Below are positions 1 to 6,700 of a stretch of DNA of 7,259 bases, in pieces; within the stretch, counting starts at the first letter, position 1, and every line of letters begins with the position of its first letter. The position numbers and the translations under genes were made by a program. This DNA comes from Pseudomonadales bacterium (lineage in GTDB: Bacteria; Pseudomonadota; Gammaproteobacteria; Pseudomonadales; Litorivicinaceae), in the NCBI GenBank assembly GCA_012269655.1, contig JAAXJV010000301.1, positions 1 through 7,259 of the forward strand, read 5' to 3'. The notes beneath the pieces were generated by a model, which saw nothing but the letters and a program-made list of their open reading frames with translations, made no database searches and was not told the DNA's origin.

Positions 1-277
1 GTGAGGCGTTGTCGGCATAGCGCCAATGATATTCCCAGTCCCCGTCGGCCAGTGGTACACCTTCGAGCGCATCAGGCATCCGGCCCCTGAGCTCGTCAAA
101 CAGCCGTTTTTCAAGTGTCAGATCTCGCGAGGCATCGTAATAGGCTTTTTCTGCGTCTAAGTGTTGGGCTAACTCAGGGTCGAGTTGGTCCGGATCAGAC
201 AGGACGTCTCGCCAATTATCGGATTTAACCCAGGCGTAAGGATCACGCCCGGGTTGTTTTTTGAGTACGGGAATCAT
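1..277 (-). CDS. ptrB: Oligopeptidase B-like S9 family serine peptidase, N-terminal part (cut by window edge)
   Basis: Only the first 92 codons lie in the window; the gene continues beyond base 1. The translation starts MIPVLKKQPGRDPYAW and continues with WRDVL, a run rich in Asp and Glu, AEKAYYDA, LFDELRGRMP, and DGDWEYHWRY. This order (DPYxWL-like, AExAY, LFxExxGR, then G-x-W-x-Y-x-x-R-Y) is the recognisable N-terminus of S9A prolyl oligopeptidases, closest in my memory to oligopeptidase B (protease II), a cytosolic peptidase that cuts short peptides after Arg or Lys. The catalytic Ser-Asp-His domain lies outside the window, so activity cannot be judged. ATG at 277 is the furthest-upstream start, because the stop of the preceding gene (292-290) is in the same frame with no other start codon between. 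This makes the protein begin about 15 residues later than many homologues. The ribosome site is weak (GCGGG directly before ATG), so translation may depend on coupling to the gene 12 bases upstream. Confidence 0.8.
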   Translation of the reverse strand, partial: MIPVLKKQPGRDPYAWVKSDNWRDVLSDPDQLDPELAQHLDAEKAYYDASRDLTLEKRLFDELRGRMPDALEGVPLADGDWEYHWRYADNAS

Positions 278-289
278 CCCGCTAGTGTA

Positions 290-580
290 TTAGCTTTCGC
301 GTTTGGCGCGACGTTTTTCCATCTTGGCAGCCCATTTGGCCATGCGCTCGTCAAACTTGGCTTGCTGCTCAGGCGTTAACAGGGCACGGATGTCCTGCAT
401 GTGCTGTTGGCGCAGTGGCTCCATAGCCGCGCGGTGTGCCTCGCGCATTTCCTGGATCTGAACCTTTTGTTCGTCGGTTAAATCCAGTGCGCGCATCATT
501 TTGTTGTCCTTACCTCCTCCAAAGGCAAAAGCCGAGGTGGCGGTGAGTGCGATCAGGGCTGCGGTGAATGTTTTTTTCAT
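290..580 (-). CDS. Spy/CpxP-family periplasmic protein with LTxxQ motifs
   Basis: A 96-residue protein. Residues 1-19 form a clear Sec signal peptide: MKK, a hydrophobic stretch, then SAFA with predicted cleavage before FGGG. The mature part (about 77 residues) is highly charged, almost entirely helical in character, rich in Met, Arg, Lys and Glu, and carries two copies of the family motif, LTDEQ near residue 34 and LTPEQ near residue 68. Spy and CpxP are periplasmic helical cradle proteins. Spy is an ATP-independent chaperone, and CpxP is a chaperone-like inhibitor of the CpxA kinase. This protein is shorter than E. coli CpxP or Spy (roughly 160 residues). The gene is divergent from the CpxR-like regulator, the same arrangement as cpxP beside cpxRA in E. 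coli, so a CpxP-like role is a fair inference. AAGAGGAAA, with its AGGA core 8 bases before ATG, gives a good ribosome site. The peptidase gene follows after 12 bases, so the two are probably co-transcribed. Family assignment is firm; the CpxP-versus-Spy role is not settled. Confidence 0.88.
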   Translation of the reverse strand: MKKTFTAALIALTATSAFAFGGGKDNKMMRALDLTDEQKVQIQEMREAHRAAMEPLRQQHMQDIRALLTPEQQAKFDERMAKWAAKMEKRRAKRES

Positions 581-586
581 GATGGG

Positions 587-595
587 TTTCCTCTT
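587..595 (-). promoter_or_regulatory. Ribosome binding site of the Spy/CpxP-like gene
   Basis: On the minus strand this reads AAGAGGAAA. The AGGA core ends 8 bases before the ATG at 580, a normal distance, and it supports that start codon. It is much stronger than the site of the response regulator on the other side of the same intergenic region. Confidence 0.75.
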
Positions 596-638
596 TCGGT
601 CGTCCTTGTTTTGACGAGGCCAGCATGACCCAGCCGGC

Positions 639-695
639 GATTAAGCAGGGTCACAAGTTGTAACGTTGGACCCCTGGGCGGTTAAGCTTTGTAAC
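639..695. promoter_or_regulatory. Tandem CpxR-type operator (five phased GTAA-like half-sites)
   Basis: The 156-bp divergent region between the exported protein and the regulator holds five direct half-sites on the plus strand: ATTAA at 640, GTCAC at 650, GTAAC at 660, GTTAA at 681 and GTAAC at 691. Start-to-start distances are 10, 10, 21 and 10 bp, so all lie on about one face of the helix. OmpR-family regulators bind as tandem dimers to direct repeats of this type, and the CpxR box is usually given as GTAAA-N5-GTAAA. The pair at 681-695 (GTTAA-N5-GTAAC) and the triple at 640-664 both keep the 5-base spacer. The likely regulator is the adjacent CpxR-like protein, acting on itself and on the divergent gene. 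I see no strong -10/-35 pair on either strand. The best plus-strand guess is GTGAAT at 701 with CATATT at 724, which is weak. Confidence 0.6.
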
Positions 696-736
696 CCCCC
701 GTGAATTTGTTGCACTTTTACTCCATATTGAGACGC

Positions 737-1408
737 ATGAACGTTCAGTTGCTATTGGTCGAAGACGACCCGGACATGGCCGACCTGCTCTCGCAGTTAT
801 TAGAGTTCGAAGGCTTCACTGTGACCCATGCAGCCAGTATCGCTGCGGCAAAAAAGGCGCTCGCTCAACCATTGCAGCTCGCTTTGCTGGATGTGGGGCT
901 GCCCGACGGCAACGGATTTGATCTGCTTCGGGACATTCGTGAACATCACCCCAAACTGCCGGTCATTATGTTGACGGCCCGAGGCGAGGCGATGGATCGA
1001 GTGTTGGGGCTCGAGCTAGGTGCGGACGATTATCTGCCCAAACCCTTTGAGACCCGTGAATTGACCGCTCGCATTCGCGCCGTCCTACGCCGGGCCAGCC
1101 CCGAAGAAATCCAAACCGATTCGGTGGTCAGTATCGATACCCGTCGCCGTGAAGCTCGGCTTCGAGATCAGGTGCTGGATCTGACAGGCGCCGAGTTCGA
1201 TTTGCTGACCTTGCTGATACAGCACACCCCAGAACCCGTGTCCAAAGACGATCTGTCCGAGCAAGCCCTGGGCAAGCCACTGGGGCCTTTTGACCGCGCC
1301 GTTGACGTTCACATCAGTCGCCTTCGTAAGAAGCTAGGCGAGGGTGACGAATCTCCAAAAATTGTCGCGATCCGGAATCGAGGCTATCAATGGCTTGAGC
1401 CTGCATGA
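737..1408 (+). CDS. cpxR: CpxR-like response regulator, OmpR/PhoB family
   Basis: A 223-residue transcription regulator. The receiver domain (about 1-118) has the acidic pair D10/D11, phospho-acceptor D52 (LLDVGLPDG), switch T80 (MLTAR) and K102 (LPKPF), so all the residues needed for phosphorylation are present. The C-terminal winged helix (about 128-221) carries FDLL, a PFDRAVDVHISRLRKKLG recognition-helix region and a terminal NRGYQW. The stretch LSEQALGKPLGPFDRAVDVH closely matches my memory of E. coli CpxR (LSE-LGK-L-PFDRA-D-HIS), which supports CpxR over other OmpR-like proteins. ATG at 737 is chosen because MNVQLLLVEDD is a standard receiver N-terminus; the longer GTG start at 701 would add 12 residues of unlikely sequence. 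The ribosome site is weak (GAGA at 730-733). The stop overlaps the kinase start as ATGA. Phosphorylated regulator probably binds the half-sites just upstream. Confidence 0.9.
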   Translation: MNVQLLLVEDDPDMADLLSQLLEFEGFTVTHAASIAAAKKALAQPLQLALLDVGLPDGNGFDLLRDIREHHPKLPVIMLTARGEAMDRVLGLELGADDYLPKPFETRELTARIRAVLRRASPEEIQTDSVVSIDTRRREARLRDQVLDLTGAEFDLLTLLIQHTPEPVSKDDLSEQALGKPLGPFDRAVDVHISRLRKKLGEGDESPKIVAIRNRGYQWLEPA

Positions 1409-2700
1409 CGCTATTTTGGCGTCTGTTCTTATCGATTTTCGCGGCGCTGATGCTGACCGCGGGAACCGTGGCCTACATTACCCACGAATTTCGGGACATT
1501 CCTAGCTCTGAAATTGACCCGGGCGGAGCCCAGGTGCTGGGGCGCACTGCGTCCGTGGTTCAACGAGGACTCGAAGAACAAGGGTTAGAGTCGATCCGCC
1601 AAATGCAGCGCAGTCGCCTGCGTCCGATGCTGTTCGAAATGGACGGGCGCCCGATTACTCGCGTGCCATTTTTCGCACGTGAGCTGGCCGAGCGCGCGAC
1701 CCCAGAAAACCCTCGGGTGTGGATTTATGAAGGTCAGGTGCTGGTGGGCCCGGCGCTGATTACCTTTGAAGATCGGCCGATTAAGTTGTTTTTGATTTCT
1801 CGCGCACCGCGCGGGGCCAAGCAAACCCCGCCGTTTGGTTTGTATTTCGTGGTCGGCACCTTGTTCTCGGTGATATTGGCCTGGGGGCTTTCGCGTTTGA
1901 CCGCCCGCCGGGTCGGCGCGTTAAAACGTTGGAGTCACGAGCTGGCGGAGGATTTACATACACCTGCGCCTCGTGCTCTGGCCAAGCGCAAAGACGAGCT
2001 TGGTGACTTGACCCGATCGCTGGAAGGCATGGCCGGTCAGATTCAGGACCAGCTCGAGGCGCAACGTGCGCTGACTCGCATGGTCAGCCACGAGGTTCGC
2101 TCACCCCTCACCCGATTGAAGCTGGTCTTGGATTTGATGGAGCGAGCCGAGGACGCTAAGGCGCTTCTGCCCAGGGCCAACAATGCGATCCAATCGCTGG
2201 ACACCTTGTTAGAGCAGATGCTGACCCTGTCTCGGCTCGAGGCCAACGCTTGGGCCGCCGAACCTCAAAGCGATCATTGGTCCGAGCGCTTTCGAGGCTG
2301 GATTCAAGAGTGGAGCGAGCAGGCCGAAGAAAAGGGCATTCGTATCCATGGCAAGGTGGATAACCAGATTCGGTTTGTAGGCGATGAATCGCTCATGCAC
2401 ATCGCACTGGATAATCTGGTCCGCAATGCGATCAGTCTATCCAAACCCGGTCAGTCCTTGGATATTTTGGTCCGAGACGGATTATGGGTTCAGATTGAAG
2501 ACCAAGCCGGAGGGATTCCCGAGGACCAGATGGCCACCTTGTTAGAGCCCTTCGTACAAGGGGTAAATCCGTCGGGTTCGACTGGCTTGGGACTGCCCAT
2601 TGCATCGCAAATCGCACGCTTGCATGGAGGGCAGTTGACGCTCGCCAATATCCCTGGCGGTTTGCGGGTTTCACTGTCGCTGTCTGGCTTATCGGGATAA
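1405..2700 (+). CDS. cpxA: CpxA-like membrane sensor histidine kinase
   Basis: A 431-residue kinase, the partner of the preceding regulator (4-bp ATGA overlap, so translation is probably coupled; no clear ribosome site of its own). Order of parts: transmembrane helix about 5-26; periplasmic sensor region about 27-143; second transmembrane helix about 144-165; HAMP linker about 166-218; dimerisation and phospho-acceptor helix with H229 in VSHEVRSPLTRLKL; ATPase domain with N-box DNLVRNA at 336-342, G1 region DQAGGIP at 366-372 and G2 GSTGLGLPIA at 391-400. The H-box resembles CpxA (SHELRTPLTRLQL). In E. coli CpxA autophosphorylates at the histidine, passes phosphate to CpxR under envelope stress and is restrained by CpxP. 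The G1 box is D-x-A-G-G rather than D-x-G-x-G, a variant seen in other kinases and not a sign of inactivity. The last 12 bases overlap the convergent TPR gene. The ligand or stress sensed cannot be read from the sequence. Confidence 0.87.
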   Translation: MTLFWRLFLSIFAALMLTAGTVAYITHEFRDIPSSEIDPGGAQVLGRTASVVQRGLEEQGLESIRQMQRSRLRPMLFEMDGRPITRVPFFARELAERATPENPRVWIYEGQVLVGPALITFEDRPIKLFLISRAPRGAKQTPPFGLYFVVGTLFSVILAWGLSRLTARRVGALKRWSHELAEDLHTPAPRALAKRKDELGDLTRSLEGMAGQIQDQLEAQRALTRMVSHEVRSPLTRLKLVLDLMERAEDAKALLPRANNAIQSLDTLLEQMLTLSRLEANAWAAEPQSDHWSERFRGWIQEWSEQAEEKGIRIHGKVDNQIRFVGDESLMHIALDNLVRNAISLSKPGQSLDILVRDGLWVQIEDQAGGIPEDQMATLLEPFVQGVNPSGSTGLGLPIASQIARLHGGQLTLANIPGGLRVSLSLSGLSG

Positions 2701-5193
2701 TCGTACTGCGATCTTGTACTTTTCGAGCGCCTCGGTGGTTTTGCCCAGGGCGGCCAGTGCATCGCCCCAGGTACGCCATAATCCGGCATCCTGAATCTCG
2801 TCATTCATGACCGCCTCGAAGGTTTTGCTGGCCGAGTAGTTCATGCCCTCAGCCACCTGCAACCGAGCCAGTCGAAGTTTGATCGCATCGGTTTGTAAGG
2901 ATTGGGGCACGGTATCCAGCACATTGGCTGCGTAACTGGATTGGCCGGCGGCCTCAAATACATCGGCTGCCAGCAGTGCCAGATCCGGTCTTAACGATTG
3001 TTGACTGGCTTGGCGTGCAAAATCCAAGGCGTCTTGAGCTTGTCCGTTGTCCGCGAGTGTTTTGGCCAGATAAATCAGTCCTTCAACCGACCCGGGATTG
3101 AGTTTGACGGCCTGGCGGAACTTGGACAGTGCGCCGGTCGAGTCGCCGCTACCCAGCAAGAGCTGGCCCCAGCGAACATACAAGGTCGGATCCTGACGGG
3201 ATTTGACGATGGCCGTGCGGATCCACTCCTCAGCGCGCTCGTACTGACCCTGTTTGACCCAGGCGTTGAGCAGTCGATTAAGGTCTTGGCTGGCGAGCGA
3301 ATCGGCTTGCGGTGCAAGGAGCTCTGCTACCGCGGGCCAAGCTTGCAGTTGTTCAGCGAGGATCGCGGCTTCGGTGGTTAAGTTCGCGTCCAGTCGGCCG
3401 GCTTTAGCGACCTGCAGATAAGCGTCCAAGGCCGCCTGATCAAAGCCCTGAGCCTGATAACTCAGCGCTAACCATTTGGCCATGCGTGGATCGTTATCCC
3501 TAAGTGCCAAGTAGGCTTTGGCTAAGGTTGAGGCTTGGTCGTATCGGCCCGCACTCATGCGCAGACGGACTCGCTCCTGAGCCAAGAAGAACAGAGATTG
3601 TTCACCCTGGGATAGGCGATTAACCCCCCGTTCACCGAGTTGATCCGCCAGCCAAGCCCGGTGCAAGGCCATTGCCTTATCGCTGCCGACTTTTGACAAT
3701 GAAGCCTGAGCCGCCTGTGTATGGCCGGCTTTGAAGTTCATGACTGCACCCAGCCAATTAGCTCGCTCGACGTCCGTTTGACTGAGCTGATCAAAGGCTT
3801 GGCGCATCATGGCCCGATTTTCATTCGCCACGGCGATTAGGCCCTGGATCCAAACTTTTTCAATCGGATCTTGAATTGACTGGGCTTGTTCGCGGGCCGC
3901 CGTGGCGTCGCCCTGATGTAGATGCCAAAGCGTTTTGAGGTGATCGGCCCGATCGCCGATGGGTAGGCGGTGAAAGTGCATTTTGGCTTTGTCGTATTGG
4001 CCGTCCCAAATCAGCCACTCGACCAACTGCAGTTGCGCGTCGGGCTGCTGCAAAGGTGCCATTGCGCTCAAGGCCGCATCGACTTGGCCGCGGTGGAAAC
4101 TCAGTTTAGCCAGCGCAAAAGCGGCTTGGTCTTCGGGTAATTCGGCCAGCAATTGCTCGGCTCTTGGGTACTGGCCGGTGCGTTCGAGTGCCTCTGCCCA
4201 GCGAATTCGATCCTGGTCGGTTAACTGCTCGGTCGGAACCTGGCCGTAGGCTTGAATAGCCCGAAGGTATTGAGATTGGGCATGCAGTAAGCGGGCGCGC
4301 AATGCCAGCCCCTGTGTCTCAGGCAGTAGAGCTAACCAAGAATCGGCCCAATCCGGTTCGTTCATTTTAAGCGCCAGTTCAACTCGTATCTCGAGCGGGG
4401 CATGCGTGGCATTGATCAACAATTGGCGCGCGACATCAGGTTGGTCGGTCAACCAAGCCAGGTCGGCCATACCCACCTGAGCCAATGGCTGCTGTGGGTA
4501 ACGCTCGTACAAGCGCCAAGCCTCGTCGTAGCGGCCGAGCTGACGCAGGGCGTGAGCGCGGGTCAAATCCGCGGTCGGGCCCTCACGACGAGAAAGCACA
4601 GACAAGGCGAGGTCGGGCTCATCTCGAACGATGTGTCGTTGAGCCGCAATCAGCGGATCTAAAACATCCAATGCCAGTTGGCGCAGGGGCGTGATCAGTT
4701 CAATGGTGTCCGCAGGCTCGATTTGAGCCTGTTGAGACAGTCCGCCCAGTTGAGATTGAAGCTGCCAGCCTGCCTGAGTTTGGATGGCCTCAAGTCGAAG
4801 CGGTTGTATCGGCGCACCCAAGAATCGAAGTGCCTGGGCCGTCAGGGTGTCTAAGCGCAGTTGATCGTTCATGCATCGGCCCGTGCGCTGGACTTCGCCC
4901 AGTGGCGGTAGCCAAGGTTCCTGAATGTCCGGTTGCAGATGCTCGAGCACTCGCTGACAAATCACCGGTTCAAGACCGGGTGCATGATTGGCTACGATGG
5001 TGGGCCCTTGGACGAACAACCAGGGCTGTTGACTAAACCAGCCCACATAGCCCATGACGCCGGCTAATACGACCCAGGGCCAGCGCGCTCGGCGTCTCGG
5101 TGCACTGGGTCCGGGCAGGGCTAGGCGAACAGGCGTGCCGTCAGATAGGGTCAGTTCGGCATCGAGTGCCGTGGTCGTCAGTTCTTTCTTCAC
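2689..5193 (-). CDS. Single-pass membrane protein with large TPR-rich periplasmic domain, function unknown
   Basis: An 834-residue protein I cannot assign to a named family. Residues 1-38 are hydrophilic and end in the basic run PRRRAR. One transmembrane helix follows at about 39-55 (WPWVVLAGVMGYVGWF), so the positive-inside rule puts the N-terminus in the cytoplasm and the remaining ~780 residues in the periplasm. From about residue 180 to the end there are repeated helix pairs of TPR character (GRYDEAWRLYER, GQYPRAEQLLAEL, GQYERAEEWI). The clearest TPR units lie at about 668-701, 702-735 and 805-834. The only two cysteines, C79 and C107, lie just outside the membrane and could form a disulfide. 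The start is GTG at 5193: a TAG stop sits immediately upstream in frame and the next ATG is inside the membrane helix. No good ribosome site is visible. The gene follows gabD by 76 bp and converges on the kinase gene with a 12-bp overlap. A scaffold or assembly role is inference from TPR structure only. Confidence 0.85.
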   Translation of the reverse strand: MKKELTTTALDAELTLSDGTPVRLALPGPSAPRRRARWPWVVLAGVMGYVGWFSQQPWLFVQGPTIVANHAPGLEPVICQRVLEHLQPDIQEPWLPPLGEVQRTGRCMNDQLRLDTLTAQALRFLGAPIQPLRLEAIQTQAGWQLQSQLGGLSQQAQIEPADTIELITPLRQLALDVLDPLIAAQRHIVRDEPDLALSVLSRREGPTADLTRAHALRQLGRYDEAWRLYERYPQQPLAQVGMADLAWLTDQPDVARQLLINATHAPLEIRVELALKMNEPDWADSWLALLPETQGLALRARLLHAQSQYLRAIQAYGQVPTEQLTDQDRIRWAEALERTGQYPRAEQLLAELPEDQAAFALAKLSFHRGQVDAALSAMAPLQQPDAQLQLVEWLIWDGQYDKAKMHFHRLPIGDRADHLKTLWHLHQGDATAAREQAQSIQDPIEKVWIQGLIAVANENRAMMRQAFDQLSQTDVERANWLGAVMNFKAGHTQAAQASLSKVGSDKAMALHRAWLADQLGERGVNRLSQGEQSLFFLAQERVRLRMSAGRYDQASTLAKAYLALRDNDPRMAKWLALSYQAQGFDQAALDAYLQVAKAGRLDANLTTEAAILAEQLQAWPAVAELLAPQADSLASQDLNRLLNAWVKQGQYERAEEWIRTAIVKSRQDPTLYVRWGQLLLGSGDSTGALSKFRQAVKLNPGSVEGLIYLAKTLADNGQAQDALDFARQASQQSLRPDLALLAADVFEAAGQSSYAANVLDTVPQSLQTDAIKLRLARLQVAEGMNYSASKTFEAVMNDEIQDAGLWRTWGDALAALGKTTEALEKYKIAVRLSR

Positions 5194-5232
5194 CTAACCA
5201 GCATAGGACAGGCTGATGAACTTGCTGGGTTT

Positions 5233-5260
5233 CTAGTACCTAGTCAGACACGGGTGTCAC
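5233..5260 (-). promoter_or_regulatory. Possible sigma70-type promoter for the TPR gene (weak)
   Basis: In the 76-bp gap between gabD and the TPR gene the minus strand has GTGACA (5260-5255, five of six matches to the -35 consensus), a 16-bp spacer and TACTAG (5238-5233, three of six matches to the -10 consensus). This would give a leader of about 35 bases before the GTG start. The -10 is poor, so read-through from gabD remains equally possible. Two small inverted repeats overlap the site: CTAG-N3-CTAG at 5233-5243 and GACAC-N2-GTGTC at 5247-5258. Confidence 0.22.
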
Positions 5261-5269
5261 ACGGAGTGC

Positions 5270-6700
5270 TCAAACACCCCCCATCAGGATGTACTTGGTC
5301 TCCAAGTACTCCTCGATACCCAATGACGACCCTTCACGGCCCAGGCCTGACTCTTTGATGCCGCCAAAGGGCGCGGCTTCGGTTGAGATAATGCCTTCGT
5401 TGACGCCAACGATACCGACTTCCAAGGCTTCGGCGACGCGCCAGACACGGCTGAGATCCTTGGAATAGAAATAACCAGCCAGCCCTACTCGCGAGTCATT
5501 GGCCAAGGCAACGACCTCAGCTTCGTCGGTAAAGCGCATCACGCCGGCGACGGGTCCAAAGGTCTCTTCGCAGCACAATTGAGCATCGGTGGTAACGTCT
5601 GCGATTAAGGTTGGCTCGAAGAAGGTGCCGCCCAGCGCATGAGGTTTGCCGCCGAGTACGATGCGACCGCCTCGAGCGACCGCATCGGCGACATGAGCTT
5701 TGACCTTGTCGATGGCCGCGGCATTGATGAGCGGCCCCTGACTCACGCCTTCTTCAAGTCCGTTGCCCACGTTTAGTTCACGGATGGCGGCTGCGAATTT
5801 CTCCATAAAGGCGTCATAAACGGCGTCATGCACATAAAAGCGGTTGGCGCACACGCACGTTTGACCGGCATTGCGGAATTTAGAGGCCATGGCGCCAGCC
5901 ACCGCGGCATCCAAGTCGGCATCATCAAATACGATAAAAGGCGCGTTGCCGCCTAGCTCAAGCGAAACACGTTTTACATGATCACTTGACTGCGCCATCA
6001 GTAATTTGCCCACGCGAGTCGAGCCGGTAAAGGTGATTTTGCGTACCGTGGGATTGCCCGTGAGTTCTCCGCCGATGGCTTCGGGCAAGCCGGTCACGAC
6101 GGACATTAGGCCGGGTGGCACGCCGGCTTCCTCGGCCAATACCATCATGGCCAGCGCACTGAAGGGTGTTAGTTCACTGGGTTTGATCACCACGCTGCAG
6201 CCGGCTGCCAGTGCTGGTGCGGCCTTGCGGGTAATCATGGCCAGCGGAAAGTTCCAGGGCGTGATGGCGCCCACGACACCGACCGGCTGCTGAGTCACGA
6301 CAATTCGAGCATCGGTTTTGTGCGCTGGGATGGTGTGTCCATAGGTGCGTTTGGCTTCTTCGGCAAACCATTCAGCAAAGCTGGCCGCGTAGGCGACCTC
6401 GCCCCGGGCCTCGGCCAGGGGCTTACCCTGTTCAGTGGTCATCAAGCGGGCCAGCGCTTCGCTGTGCTCGGTCATCAGCTCGAACCAGCGGCGCAACACC
6501 CCGGCTCGGTCTTTGGCAGTGCGGGCAGCCCATGCACCCTGAACTTCGGCGGCTTTCTCGATCGCTTGACGGGTTTCGCTCGCGCCCAATGACGGAACCG
6601 TTCCCACCACTTCGCCGGTGGCTGGGTTGGTGACCGTTAAGGTCTCGGCGCCGTCAATCCATTGGCCGGCCACATAGGCCTGTTGTCTGAATAGGTTCAT
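5270..6700 (-). CDS. gabD: NAD(P)-dependent succinate-semialdehyde dehydrogenase (or glutarate-semialdehyde dehydrogenase)
   Basis: A 476-residue, full-length aldehyde dehydrogenase. It oxidises succinate semialdehyde to succinate, the last step of GABA breakdown feeding the TCA cycle. The close relative DavD acts on glutarate semialdehyde in lysine breakdown, and sequence alone does not separate the two. Visible family features: PWN with N150, KPSE with K173 and E177 in the cofactor site, FTGSTRVG at 224-231, the general base E248 in LELGGNAPF, the catalytic C282 in FRNAGQTCVCAN, and EETFGP at 378-383. Long stretches such as ASKFRNAGQTCVCAN, VSLELGGNAPFIVFDDADLD and EAAPFGGIKESGLGREGS match E. 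coli GabD nearly residue for residue in my memory. C284 next to the catalytic cysteine is the usual second cysteine of this family. Start ATG at 6700 has AAGGGG seven bases upstream. The ATG overlaps the stop of the preceding oxidoreductase gene, so the two are co-transcribed. It is a soluble cytosolic enzyme. Confidence 0.9.
   Translation of the reverse strand: MNLFRQQAYVAGQWIDGAETLTVTNPATGEVVGTVPSLGASETRQAIEKAAEVQGAWAARTAKDRAGVLRRWFELMTEHSEALARLMTTEQGKPLAEARGEVAYAASFAEWFAEEAKRTYGHTIPAHKTDARIVVTQQPVGVVGAITPWNFPLAMITRKAAPALAAGCSVVIKPSELTPFSALAMMVLAEEAGVPPGLMSVVTGLPEAIGGELTGNPTVRKITFTGSTRVGKLLMAQSSDHVKRVSLELGGNAPFIVFDDADLDAAVAGAMASKFRNAGQTCVCANRFYVHDAVYDAFMEKFAAAIRELNVGNGLEEGVSQGPLINAAAIDKVKAHVADAVARGGRIVLGGKPHALGGTFFEPTLIADVTTDAQLCCEETFGPVAGVMRFTDEAEVVALANDSRVGLAGYFYSKDLSRVWRVAEALEVGIVGVNEGIISTEAAPFGGIKESGLGREGSSLGIEEYLETKYILMGGV

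Noticed and set aside
701..736. GTG start at 701 adding 12 residues to the response regulator
   Set aside because: The added residues are not typical of receiver domains, while MNVQLLLVEDD from the ATG at 737 is a standard N-terminus.
2500..2523. Altered G1 box of the kinase (D-x-A-G-G) as a sign of a dead ATPase domain
   Set aside because: This variant occurs in active histidine kinases, and the N-box, G2 box and phospho-acceptor histidine are all intact.
2490..2804. Minus-strand open frames of about 100 codons inside the end of the kinase gene
   Set aside because: They lie over the conserved N, G1 and G2 boxes of the kinase, have no recognisable domain, and are explained as shadow frames of a high-GC gene.
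4402..4694. Plus-strand open frames inside the TPR gene
   Set aside because: The opposite strand encodes continuous TPR-type sequence, and the frames show low-complexity Arg/Gly composition without ribosome sites.
5247..5258. GACAC-N2-GTGTC hairpin as a terminator of gabD
   Set aside because: The stem is five bases, the loop is only two, and no T-run follows on the minus strand.
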